Assembly: GCA_025917655.1 (NCBI GenBank)
Contig: CP084608.1
Span: 310,001-374,000, forward strand
Source of the DNA: Chlorella sorokiniana
Lineage: Eukaryota; Chlorophyta; Trebouxiophyceae; Chlorellales; Chlorellaceae
Length of the DNA: 64,000 nucleotides
Direction: 5' to 3'
Positions 1 to 11,000 of this stretch are shown one piece after another. Numbering within the stretch: position 1 is the stretch's first letter; each line of letters starts with the position of its first letter. Made by a program: the position numbers and the translations under genes. The notes beneath the pieces were generated by a model. The model made no database searches, was not told the DNA's origin, and was given only the letters and a program-made list of their open reading frames with translations.

Positions 1-13
1 GATCCTAATGCAG

Positions 14-1598
14 GCGAGCTGCAGCGCGTGGCCATCACGCTGTGCCTGGGCCAGCCCGCCAACGTGTACCTGATTGACGAGCCGAGCGCCTACCTGGATT
101 CGGAGCAGCGCATCATGGCCGCCAAGGTCATCAAGCGGTGAGCGGGGCCTGCTTGCGCTGCGTGGATGGGGTGGAGGAGATCCCCCTCTGCGTCTGCCGT
201 TGCTGTGGCGGCGGCAGGGCGGGTGGGGAGGGCTGCGGATGGACGCGCTGCAAGCGTGGGGAGGCAGGGGTTGGTAGCAGCCCGCAAGAGCTGCTATCAA
301 GAGCAGGTTCCGGGAAAAGCGTTGCAGTGCCCGCCTGCCCCTCACTCCCGCTTGCCCGGCCCCCTTGCGGCATTCACGACCCTCCCTCTGCCCCCACCGC
401 CGCCACCTTCCGCCCAGCTTCATCATGCACTCCAAGAAGACGGCGTTCATCGTGGAGCACGATTTCATCATGGCAGCCTACCTGGCAGACAGGTGTGTGG
501 TGTGTGTTTGGGAGGGGAAGGGGGTATGTGTGTGTGTGAGTGTGTGTTTGGAAGGGGCGGGGAAGGGGGATCGGGGGCGTTGGTGCTGAAGGGATGGGGG
601 GATGGGGGAGGCGGCAGTAGGTGCAGGAGGGAGGGGGAGCTGTGGGTGGAGGGGGAGCGGGGGCACTTCTGCTGCCGTGCGCACTGAGCGGGGCGGCTGG
701 CGGGGGATGCCTGCTCGTGGCTGGGGTAGGAGTGGTGGCATGCGTGCGCGAGCAGGAGGGCAGACAGCAGCCATCTGGTTGCCAGCTGGTGCCGTGCCAG
801 CGGTCCAGCGGTGCTGTGCGTGCCTGCGCCCTGCAAGCCCAACAACGCACCAGAACACACGCTTGCTATCGCCTCCGTCGGCCCCCGCTTGCAGGGTGAT
901 TGTCTACGAGGGGCAGCCCTCGAAGGAGGCGACCGCCAACTCGCCGCAGTCGCTGCTGACGGGTGCGCCGCGCGTGCTGCGCCTGCTGAGCATGCTGTCC
1001 CCGTGTGCCCTGGTCGCTGCCCTGCTGCCGTGCCGGGCAGCCAGCGCCAGGCTTGCAGCAGTCGTCTGCCCCGCTGCTTTCCTTGGCCGGGGATGGGAGC
1101 GAGCCAAAGAGCGGCTGGCCCACCCCGCACACCCTGTCCTAGTCAGCCAGACGCCTGCAGTCGGCCCCAGCGCTGCTTGCATGTGCATGCGCCCCTCATT
1201 TCCTGGTTCCCTCCTCTGGCCCACCCCAACCCCTTGCAGGCATGAACTCGTTCTTGAAAAACCTGGAGATCACCTTCCGGCGGGACCCCACCAACTTCCG
1301 GCCCCGCATCAACAAGAAGGAATCCACCAAGGACCGGGAGCAGAAGCTGGCAGGAACCTACTACTACCGTGAGCGCTGCCGCGGTGCCGCCCCAGCTGTG
1401 CATGATGGGAGGGTGGTTGTTGCGCTGGCGGCACAGCGATGGCCTGTGAAGGGTTGCGGCAGGATTGGACTTGCCGGGGGCGCCGTTCGAGGCTGGTGGG
1501 CCTTCCCACACTCAGTTGGGTGCTGAAATGCGGTGGTCGTTTGCTGCTGACCATGATGTTGCTGGCGTGTGCTTCTGCCCGCTGCAGTGGAGGACTGA
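14..1598 (+). CDS. ABCE1: ABCE1/RLI1 ribosome-recycling ATPase, 3' part
   Basis: This is the C-terminal part of the soluble twin-ATPase ABCE1 (RLI1), which splits terminated 80S ribosomes in the cytosol. Five exons are visible: 14-137, 418-492, 895-962, 1240-1368 and 1588-1598. The first begins inside the signature motif (GELQRVAI) and carries Walker B and the D-loop ([15 protein letters not shown]). The second carries the H-loop histidine ([17 protein letters not shown]). The fourth has the family tail [20 protein letters not shown], and the last encodes only the end of the conserved YYYLED terminus. All junctions are GT-AG and keep frame, which makes this the one conserved gene here without a frame break. 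The N-terminal FeS domain and first ATPase lie left of the window. Bases 1-13 look like an intron end, with a ctaat branch-like element followed by cag. Confidence 0.96.
517..550. repeat. GT-rich simple repeat in an ABCE1 intron
   Basis: (TG)n tract shortly downstream of the donor of the second visible ABCE1 intron. Confidence 0.75.
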
Positions 1599-2204
1599 CA
1601 TGGTACCCTCGGCTGCCTGTACTCGCACCTGCCTGTCAGGGACGAAAGGGAGCCTGTTTTGCAACGGTTGGTGCAACCGTATCAGCATGCCAACAGACTG
1701 ACAGCTTGACTGGGAGTTGCACAGCGCAGATAGCAAGCTGCAGCTGGTTGTGGCCGCATCGGCGCTTGAGTTGCGCTGCCCTGCCATTGTTGCGAAGGCC
1801 TCCCTGTGCTGCGAACACAGAGCATGCTACATGCATGTAGTCGTTGTATGCAGCAGGTTGTAACCCGCTCTGTTGGACTAGTCAGGCGGGTGTGCTCCGC
1901 CGTCGGTAGCATTCCTGTACTTGGTCGCAGTACAAGTTTACTCAAAATCAGGCATCGACGATAACCGGTATCGTAACGTAGTTTTTCTCTTCAGACCGCC
2001 ATCTGCACTGCTTAATAGCCCAACCAATCCGCCGCCCCTTTTTAGCTTGGCTTTTGCATATGTGCTGCAGCCGCTGATTATGTCGCTAAAGCAGCGTTAA
2101 GCGAGTGCTCGGGAGCTCTTTGCCTATTCTCTGTCTCCGCCGCGGGGGGTTGCGGGCTCCCCCGCCGCCGCTCGCGCCCACCACCGGGGCCCCACTGTTG
2201 ACAT
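1599..2204. other. ABCE1 3' UTR and upstream region of the sulfotransferase gene
   Basis: No conserved coding sequence. The left part should be the ABCE1 3' UTR up to the TGTAA signal. The rest, which is less GC-rich around 1920-2070, is the likely promoter and 5' UTR of the next gene. I see no clear TATA box. Confidence 0.5.
1859..1863 (+). terminator. Poly(A) signal TGTAA of ABCE1
   Basis: TGTAA is the chlorophyte polyadenylation signal. It lies about 260 bases after the ABCE1 stop, in a region with no coding potential. Confidence 0.55.
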
Positions 2205-4288
2205 ATGGGTGCACGACCAGTTCGGAAGCGGCGCCCCCTGCTGTCGTTTGGCTCTTCCTGGCTGCTGGCCGCCGTGGCTTGGTACATGCTGCGCTCTTAC
2301 TGGCCACGGACGCAGCACGCCAGCAGCGCGGCCCCGCCGCCGGCGCCCTCCGTCGACGCATTCACGCCGCTGCGGCTGCATGGCCGGGTGGCTAAGCGCG
2401 GGCCGGTGGTGGGTTTGAGCCAGCTAGCGGCGCTGTACGAGGGGCAGGACAACCCTAGCCCGCAGCTGGCGGTACAGCTGTACTACCCCGAGAGCTGGCG
2501 GGACGCGCGGCTGCGCGGCGGCCGCCCGAGCCCCCCGGCCGCCTCTGTGCCGTCATGTGGAACGATGACTTGAAGGTGCAGCTGCGCACAGGAAGCGCAT
2601 TGTTTTTGTTTGCTGTGTCGCACATTGATATGGCCAAACAGTGGCGGCGTTCTTCACGCCCAACCGGATGCATGGCACCTGCCAGCGTGGCAGCTGCACG
2701 TGCACCCGCTGGGTGGCTGCAGCGGCTGTGCAAAGCAGCGCGGCTGCTGCCTAGGCACTTTAAGTGGGGCGCCAGCCCCGCAGGCTGCACCAGCTTTCAG
2801 CTTCGTTGGGCGCAAGCTGTCAAGGCGGCGCACTGATTCCTCCTGCCCGCCCCCCCCGCCCCACCCCCCGTGCAGGTGATCTTTGTGAAGAACGTGAAGG
2901 CAGCGGGCTCCACAATCGTGACGTACTTCAAGGACTGCGCTGTGATGGGGCCCAACGACGGCCCCTTTGAGTGGCGCTGCCTGCGCACCCTCAACTTTGG
3001 CAATGTGAGGCGGACGGCTGCCGCTGCGTCCATGCCGCCGGCCTCTGCCCGCTGCCGCCCCCTGCTTTGCTGCTGCGCCAGGCTGCTGCCCTGCCCCGGT
3101 GGAGGTCAGTGAAATGCAGCGCATCGAGCGGAGGCAGCAACTGCGGCAGCGCGTGCCGTGCCGCTGGTCAAGGGCTGCCCTAGTGCAACCGTGTAATGTT
3201 GCTGCTGAGCGCTGCCCTGAGGCCCAAGGGCTCCTCCCGAGCAGCACCCTTGCGCCATCCGTCCCACCCCACACAGCTGCCGGTTTCTCCCCCCACCCCC
3301 ACCCACCCACCCCCCCCACACACACACACCCACACACACACATCCACCGTGCTCCTGTTTCATTCGCTTCCCTGCCCCCTTTCCTTTATGGATAAACTGA
3401 AGGCATTGGAGGTGGCTCACCTGCTGCGCGTGTGGAACGACTACTTCGTCTTCTCATGGGGCAGGAACGTGCTGCAGCGTGCGGTCAGCCAGTACAGATA
3501 CCTCACCCAGTTGATGGCCCCGACCTGCATCCCGGACTGGGGGCAGTACTGCGGCGACCCATACCTGCTGGTGCGTACCGCCTGTGCCTGATGCTCCGCG
3601 CACCAGAGCCTGCTGGCTGTCCCTCGCTCTGGCCTCCTCGGCGCACACCACACCGCACCCCTCACCCCACTGCAGGGCGACGCTTGCGAGCGCGCCGTGC
3701 GCAACGCCTCCGCCCCGCGCTGCTGCGACCCCGTGGCCTCGCCAGTGCACCAGTACCTCCACGTCATGCCCCAGGTAGCCGCCTGGAAGTTGCAGGAAGC
3801 CAGGCGTCTGCTTGGTGGCCGCCTGCCGCCGCGGGCAGCTGTGCAGGGTTCCGCATTCGCCAGGGTTACCACAGCGCCCTGTAACGACATGCCGCCGCCC
3901 ATCACTGACCCCTCGGCCTGTCTGCCTTGCCTGCAGGCGCCTTGCATGGTCACCGAGAGCGGAGAGCTGGCCCTGGATTTTCTGGGCAGGGTGGAAGCCT
4001 TTGAGGAAGACTTTGCAGCGCTGTTGGGCCACCTTAACGCCCGGCCGGGCCTGCCGCACCTGCCGCCCCCGGCGAGGAAATGGCCACCATAAACGTGCAG
4101 ACGAGGTGCGCGTCCGCGGGCGACGGCGGCGGCAAGGGGGTGGCGGAGCAGCGGGAGCAGGGGGAGCGGCGGCGGGCGGCGAGGAGTGCGGCGTGATGGA
4201 GTACTTCAGCGGGCAGCACTCCGCGTGTATGAACGACGTGCTCGCCTTCTACGCTGATGACGCGCGGCTGCTGTTGCAAGCAGGGTGA
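2205..4288 (+). CDS. Golgi-type membrane-anchored sulfotransferase
   Basis: A probable type II membrane sulfotransferase that moves sulfate from PAPS to carbohydrate or another luminal acceptor. The start gives a short basic N-terminus (MGARPVRKRR) followed by one membrane segment (SFGSSWLLAAVAWYMLR). A later exon, starting at 2876, has the 5'-phosphosulfate loop-like VIFVKNVKAAGSTIV. The next has the 3'-phosphate-binding type motif FSWGRNVLQRAVSQYRYL with the expected Arg and Ser. A further exon is cysteine-rich, and the C-terminal exons read CMVTESGELALDFLGRVEAF and EYFSGQHSACMNDVLAFYAD, typical of the Sulfotransfer_2 (PF03567) group. Frame breaks occur near 2527-2537 (C6 run), 4066-4070 (C5) and in the G-rich stretch 4125-4165. 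Each is one missing base, so the gene is probably intact. Acceptor substrate unknown. Confidence 0.75.
3308..3350. repeat. CA-rich simple repeat in a sulfotransferase intron
   Basis: C-runs followed by (CA)n, just upstream of a 3' splice site. Confidence 0.75.
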
Positions 4289-4761
4289 ACGGCGCGGTAG
4301 CAGAGAGCAGGGTGCCACAGGTGCCCCGTCCGCAGGAAGCCACGGGCGCCAGGGGTCAGAGTGCAGGGTTGACACAGAGCGGTCACCACCACACCGGTTG
4401 GGAAATGGGCCTGGCGAGTGCAGCGGGAGATGCATGGCCACCATCAGGCCTGCTATCAGTGTTGCTGCACATCCAGGCGATTTGAAGCCTGTTCAGGAGG
4501 CGTGCGTGAGGCAGCGATGTGCCTGCTCGACTTCTTCGCTGCTCGCCCCCGGCGGCCTGCGCTGACGGGGCTGAGGGCGGGTTGAGCCGCCGAGCAAGTG
4601 GTCCCTGGGTAGCTTCAAGATCGACCTGCCTCCCTTTGCTGCTTGTCAGCCACCGTGAGGCAGGCATCCCTGCTGTCCAGCAAGGCCACAATCGACCCCT
4701 TCGCTCTTGGACGGAGAGCCGGCCTTCGCTTCCCAGCCGACCTCCATCGCTGTTCCTGCCG
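4289..4761. other. Intergenic, same-strand spacer
   Basis: Spacer between the sulfotransferase stop and the next start. I find no TGTAA, RNA gene or repeat in it. Confidence 0.4.
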
Positions 4762-7408
4762 ATGAAATTCGCCTCCCACCGGCTGCAGCAGCAGCAGCCG
4801 CACCATTGTCGTGCAACGTTGCTTGCCGCGGTGGCAGCCGCCGCCGCTGTGCTGTGCCTGCTCCTGTACGCCGGCTCTCGGGTGCGTGGCTCAACCCGCC
4901 CATGCTCAAGCCGCAGCTGTACATGACAGGCCTGCTGCGCTGCTGACGCTTCAGTTTCGTACTAAACATCGGTGGTTGGCATATCCGGCATGCCTGCAGA
5001 GCTCTTGGGCGCCGCAGAACCTGGCCGAGTATGCCCGGTCCCGCGGGTGGCGCCCTGGCAGCGTCGTGTTTGTGGCGCTCAGCGACGGCCGCTACGGCGC
5101 AACGTCCTCAACGCTGCCGCCGCCCTGCGCCGCGGGGGCACTCGCTGCTGGAGGTCTGCATGGATGCGGCCTGCCAGCGGCTGTGCGCAAAGCACGGGGT
5201 TGCGGGCTTCTGGGAGGTGGGGCGGTTGCCCGGGGAGGGCTTTAAAGACCTCAGCCAGCTTTTCGCTGGCTGCTCTTCTGTGGAACATGCTGCTTGGCTG
5301 CCTCCCGACCCGTCTGCGGCATGCTACCCCTTCTCAGCCCCCCATCCAGCCCTCCCAGCCCAACCCTGCGCCCACCCGCCCGTGCCGGCAGGGCCGCCCT
5401 CGCTCCGTTGGCGCGCTCAAGTTTGGCTCGGTGCGCGAGCTGCTTCAGGCTGGCTTCCACCCCCTGCTCATGGACCTGGATCTCTTCCTCGTAGCTGCCG
5501 ACCCGCTGGCAGACATGCGCCCCTTGGGGTGAGCGCGTGGCGGCAGTACCTGTCAGCCTGCCTGCCTGGCCCGCCTCCTCACCCACCTGCCCAGACTGGC
5601 TGCACTGCGTGGACTGGCCTGCCCACTTTTAGGCAGGACGCAGTGCAGGGGGCTTGGGCATGGGACGGCAGATTGACACCGCCCTTGGCTGCCTGCCAAC
5701 AGGCCGCCGGCAGCGCACCTCCCATTGGCTGCACAGACACCGGTGTGTCGGTGCATGCCTGCCATGTGTGAGCCCCGCACATCCATCTAACCCCCAACCG
5801 TCCTGCCCACTCCTGCAGCGATGACGGCTGGGACATACAAGTCCAGAAAGACGTGAGTGTCGTGCCAGGCGCTTGCAGCAGGGGCGTGCCAGGCGGCCAC
5901 GCGCGCGCCCTGCCAACCTGTCCAGCGTGCAGCCCAGCATCACAGCCCCGCCCCCTACCCCGTCCCTCCCCACACACATTTGCAGGTGAACGACGACGTC
6001 AACATCGGCTGGATCTTGACACGGGCCACGCCGGCCGCCGTAGAGCTATGGCGCTCGGTGGAGGAGGAGTATGCCGCCAGCGGGCACAGCGCACAGACCG
6101 ACGAGAACGCGTACCAGGGGCAGGTGACTGTAGTCCGCCCGTCTGTTGGGGTTGCTGGCTCGCTGCGGCGCGCAAATTTGCTTCAAAGCAGCGGTATTGA
6201 TCGGGCAGGCTTGGATTCATGGTGTGTGGATAGTCCACGGGGCAAAGCAAATGCACGGCTGGCACTGGCGGCAGCAGCAAGCAGCATGCCTGCCCTCATT
6301 CTGAGGCATCAGGCATTGCAGACCTCCCTCGTCCACCCACCCACGCCAGTTACCAGTCGCCACAACCATCTCCGCCATCGTCAACACTCGCGAGCTCACA
6401 CCTCGCCACCCCAGCTCCTCGCAGGTCATGTTCGGTCGGCGGCTGCGGGAGTCACAGCTGCGGGTGCACCGCCTGCCGCTTGAGCGGTACCGGAGCTGGA
6501 TGTTTGAGAGAAAGGAAAAGCTGTACCAGGCAGAGGGCTACGATGGTACCGCAGCTCTGACCGACGGCATGGCAAACGCTGGCAGCACCGCCCCTGCCCT
6601 GGTGCACTTCACGTGCGCAGCAGGGCGGTACAAGGACCACCTGGCCCGTGCGCTGGGGCTGCACCGCGACGTCCTGGGAGTGTACTGCTCCCCCGTCCCA
6701 CCTTGGAACTGGATGTGCTGGCCTGGCGCGGTACCGCCGACACGCTGCGCGCGCGGGCCGCCTTCCTGGCGGCTGCCGCGGCTGCCACTGGGCGCGCGCT
6801 GGTCCCGCCCAAGTGGGTCTGGCTGGAGCGGGAGGGGGCGGAGGAGCTGCAGCTGCCCTGGATCCGCGTGTTCGACCTCAACGCGCCCCCGCTCAGCAAT
6901 GTGGAGGTGGGGCGTTCAAGGGCCAGGCTTGGGGGTAGTGACCGCGCCTTGCGTGTGCATCATGAGGGCAGCGTTTTCATGCTTGGCGCCGCTTGCAGCA
7001 GTGGCTTCTGCTGGGCCCGAAAGGCGGTAGAGGGGCTAGAACCGCGGGAAGGCCGCCCTTCTTCTCTAGTCCTCCAAGGTCTTCCACCTTTCCTCCTCTT
7101 TCTATTTAATTTTCTCACAAGGGGCCGTCTTCATGTGTGTGTAGGTGCTGGAGCACTCCTTCTACAAGCACCAGCAGCGCGAGTGCGGCGCCGCCGACCC
7201 ACCCACCCTGCTGCCGCCCGCCCCGCCCATCCGGGAGGCCATCGCTGCGCTGCGCGGGGACGCTCGGCCGCGGCTGGTGCTGCACCTGCCGCGCGGCAAT
7301 GCCAGCGCGGCAGATGAGGCGCTGGCGGCGGCGGGGTATGATCAGCCCCGGGTGTGCAATGTGGAGCGAGCCAGCTGGGGGTGGGAGTGCCTGGAGGACT
7401 GCCCCTGA
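4762..7408 (+). CDS. Nucleotide-diphospho-sugar transferase (PF03407/GT77-like), membrane-anchored
   Basis: A probable Golgi glycosyltransferase of the plant nucleotide-diphospho-sugar transferase family. The start was chosen because it gives a short Gln/His-rich tail followed by one membrane anchor (TLLAAVAAAAAVLCLLLYAG). The domain then follows in order: NLAEYARSRGWRPGSVVFVA with RNVLNAAAALRRGG; HSLLEVCMDAACQRLCAKHG; LKFGSVRELLQAGFHPLLMD leading to the DLDLFLVA nucleotide-sugar metal site; VNDDVNIGWILTRATPAAVE with TDENAYQGQ; and FGRRLRESQLRVHRLPLERY with ALVHFTCAAGRYKDHL. A last exon (VLEHSFYKHQQRECG) ends at 7408. Frame breaks at 5096-5097, 5134-5138 (G5) and 6690-6694 (C5) are each one missing base. 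It sits tandem with a sulfotransferase, so both may act on secreted glycans, but that link is inference. Confidence 0.78.
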
Positions 7409-8027
7409 GGCGCACGCGCCTGCCGCCACTGCGCAGCCATGCCAACAGAGGGAACAGCAGTTCCAGTTATTGCGGTCAGTTTCTATGTGAGGCGACGACC
7501 CCCGCGTAGGCTGCAGCTGCACACCGTTCGTGCATTTGTGGGCGCTGGCGCTGTTACAAGCGGCACTTATGTCCAGAGGTGGTCAGTGCAAGGGATACAA
7601 GCTACTTTCAGGACAAGTAAGTTGATAAAGAGACCAGGTGGTCACAGGGCGGCAGAAGCTCAGATGGAAATTTGCCGCAGCGCTGGGGAGGGTGCTGCAA
7701 CGGGCCTGGGGGCCCGAACCTGGCTGGAAGCTGCAATGGGTCCAAAGTCAGAGGGGCAGGCGCAGCGAGGCCAGCAGGGCTCGCAGGCTCTCCTCGTTGC
7801 TCTTTGTCATGGCGCCTGCGGCATGGGGTAGTGGGGGTGGGGGAGCTTGAATATAAAGCATGGGGTGCACCACACTAACGTGTGTGTTGGAAAGGGGGGT
7901 CTCAGCACATGTCCGGAGCAGTGCAGCGCACCCCCGGTCTGCCCGTTGGCAGCCCAGCCGCTGCCCAACGGGCGCTATGCCTAGAACGGGCTTCAAGGCT
8001 GGCACGCTGCAGCAGAGCCGACCGCAA
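7409..8027. other. Convergent 3' region between the glycosyltransferase and WAPL genes
   Basis: Two genes end head-on with 619 bases between stops. I see no TGTAA for the plus gene. On the minus strand a TGTAA (TTACA at 7554-7558) lies 470 bases past the WAPL stop, so the two 3' UTRs may overlap. Confidence 0.4.
7554..7558 (-). terminator. Candidate poly(A) signal for WAPL
   Basis: TTACA on the plus strand reads TGTAA on the minus strand, 470 bases beyond the WAPL stop. It is the only copy I noticed in the convergent spacer. Confidence 0.35.
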
Positions 8028-11000
8028 TTACGCCACAGCAGGCCTGAACCCACGCCTCAGCAACTGCAGAATCCCAGCCTCAGCCAGTGCATGCGCACCG
8101 GTCGCAACGTAGAAACTGAGGCAGCCCTCCACGGCCGCGGCGGCCGAGTGTAAGCTGCCGCCCAGCAGCGAGGCGGCCTCGGCGCGAGCATCAGGGCAGT
8201 CCTGCATTGCACAGCTGGACGGCGTTACACGAAGTCCTGGGCGCCGGGCGTGCAGAGCGAGCAGGCAGCACCGGTGGAGGCGCGGAGACCAGCGGCCTGC
8301 TGCCGCACGGCAGGCCACCCCCCCAGCCAACCCCCACGTGGGGCCCCTTCGCTTCGTGCACTGCAGCATGCCCCCAATTCCGAAGATCAGTGCCTGAAGC
8401 GACCCTGGACTGATCACCGAAACAAACAAAACAAGTTGTGACCGAAAGAAGAAAGCATTGTGACGGAAAGCAGAAAGCGGCTGACCTGGATGAGGAAGCC
8501 GAGCAGGATGGCGGCGTATGCTTCGGCAATGGAGGCGTGCCCCCGGCATCGCTGTGCTCCAGGCAGTCAATCGACACCTCCCCGCTGCCCAGGCTGGCCC
8601 GCCGCGGCAGCCCCCCGCCGCCGCCGCCGCCGCCGCTAGGAGCGGCAACAGAGGAGGCCGCGCGGGCGCCACCGCAGCCATGAGAGCGCACAGCAGCGGC
8701 ACGAGGCGCAGCGGGGCGGCCGCACTGGCCGCTGGGGCGTCGACGCCGTTGACGGCGGAGGCGGCGGCGGCGGGGCTGCGTGCATCTGGGAGGTGCAGGG
8801 CGCGCAGCTGCTGGCGGCGGCCGCAGTCGTGTTCCACCAGGTTGGTCAGCAGCATGAGGCAGTAGCTGCGGGGGTGCAGGGCAGGGGAGATAAAGGATGG
8901 GCAAGAGGAGAAGCGGGAGGCGGCAGCCGCGATTGCAGGGAAGACTCAAAGCTGGATGGTGGTGGAGGAGCGTGAGCTGGCAGGTGTGCAGGTGGGCGTG
9001 GGGTGGGAGGGTTACAGCATGCGCACCCAGAGCCATGAGCGCGGCGGCGTGCACGGCCAGGCTTGCAGCTGTGGCGGCCAGGCACGGGCTGCAGCATGCG
9101 CGGCGCCGATGGGGGCCTGCCTGGCGCCGCTCTGCCCCCGGCCCACCTGAGCTCGTCCGCCCAAGCCGCCAGCTCAGCGCCGCCGCCCGCAGCCACCCCG
9201 GCCAGCTTCGGCCCGCCGCGCACCAGCTGGGCCAGCACTCGCGCCACGGCCTCCGGGCGCCTGCCGCCGCCGCCGCCTCGCACCCCGCCGCGTTGTTCTG
9301 TGTGAGGTTCATGAGGACGGCCAGCAGGGCCCGCAGGCAGTCCTGCAGACAGGTGTGGAGGAGGGACAGGGTTGAGGAGCCTTGTGGGGCGCTCCTAGCC
9401 CCACTCCCATTGCAGGCGGACGCCTGCCAACAGCTGGCAGGCTGCAGGCGATGTACGCTCAGTGTTGCTGCCGCTGCCGCCGGCTTGCTGCCAGAGGAGA
9501 GGGCTTAGGCAGCCCCGGCAGACAGGCACAGGTGCAGCAGGCGGCGGTACAACGCAGCTGGTGGGCTGCCAAACCCAGGGCCCTGCCTTCTTTATGCCCG
9601 CGATGAGCGCCTGTCGCGCCAGCAGCGCCACTTGCTGCACCAGCCATTGCACAAAGCCTGACGCCGGAAGGAGGAGAGGGGAACAACCAACCTCAGATGC
9701 CTGCCTCAGTTGACGGCGTGGGAGGGAAGGCACGGCAAAGAACACCGGATGCACGTTGCTTACGAGGCCCCCCCGGCTCTGGGGGAAAGCTCACGTCAGA
9801 CAGCAGCGGACAAGCACCTTGCGGCGCCGCTGCCAACCCCGGCGACACGCTCTACTCACTCACAAGAAGCACCATATTCCTCTCCGGCCACCCCCAAAAC
9901 ACACACGCACGCCGCCGCTCACCTACGCTGGCCAGCAGGGGCGGCTGCCCGCAACGCACCGACACCCCCAGCAGCAGTTCCTCGTTGCCAGGGCAGGCGA
10001 AGCATGCGTTCTCCAGAACGAGCAGAGCCCTGGAAAGGGGGGTGGAGGTTGAAGTGGAAGGGCAGCGAGGGTAAGAGGGCACTCTGTTGCAGTGAGGACA
10101 TGAAGAGGGGCGCGTGGAGGGCAGCACGTAAAAAGAACGAAATGAAAATTGATTTTGTTGAAATCAAACTTGGGATGGAGGGTTGCTCGTGGGTTAGAGC
10201 AGGCGTCGAATTGGGAACAGCGTGCGCAAAGACAGCCATGCGCTGCTGCCGCACCCAGCCGGAACCCTGCCGTGCCTGCAGGCGGCCAGGCGACAGGCAG
10301 CCCTTGCGGCCAAGACCAGCCCAGGAAGCACCGCTGCAGCCCGACAGCGGCAGCTCACTTGTGGAGGCGCCACAGGTGGCGCACGGTGCCGAGGGTGGGG
10401 CTGGGGTCAGCCAGCGCCGCCGCGTGCTCCGCCGCCACCTGCGCCAAGGTGGCGACAGTCGGGCGGGGGCGGCGAGGTGCCTTTCAGCTGTGTATCTGCT
10501 GATCCCGTGAGAGCAAGGCCCAACCGGGGCACCGACAGAGCGGGGCGGGAGGTCTAAGGCGGCGCAAGCCAGGGCCGCATCGCCGCAAGCGCCGCCCCCG
10601 GCCCAGGCAGCGCGTGCGCAGCAGGCGGGGGTGCGCGCCTGTGCCGCCGCCTGCAGCGCGCCGGCCTCCCGCAGCGCGCTTGAGCGGCTCGGCGTTGATG
10701 GATGAGTCATGGGGGTCAAGGGCGCCTGCCAAGGAGATGCACAGAGAGGAGCGTTTCATTGCAAACAGAGAGAGCGAGGCTGGTAGCATCGGTCATCGCT
10801 GTGCAAGCAGCACGCCAGGAGCCTTCCTTGAAACCTCTACGATGCGAAGGAATCTTTCCACCCCTCTGCCTTCCCCAGCCGCAAAAGCCGCTGAGCCCAC
10901 CCGCCAGCGCCACGAGCGCCAGCGCCAGCGGGCTGCCGCGCTCCTCAGCCTGCACCTGGGCCGAGTAGGGCCGCTCGCCCAGCACCCCCAGCAGCTTGGC

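Noticed and set aside
2205-7408. Sulfotransferase and glycosyltransferase as pseudogenes because of several frame breaks
   Set aside because: Splice sites, catalytic motifs and long conserved blocks are intact on both sides of every break. The breaks I could place sit in or near G/C runs, as in essential genes of the window.
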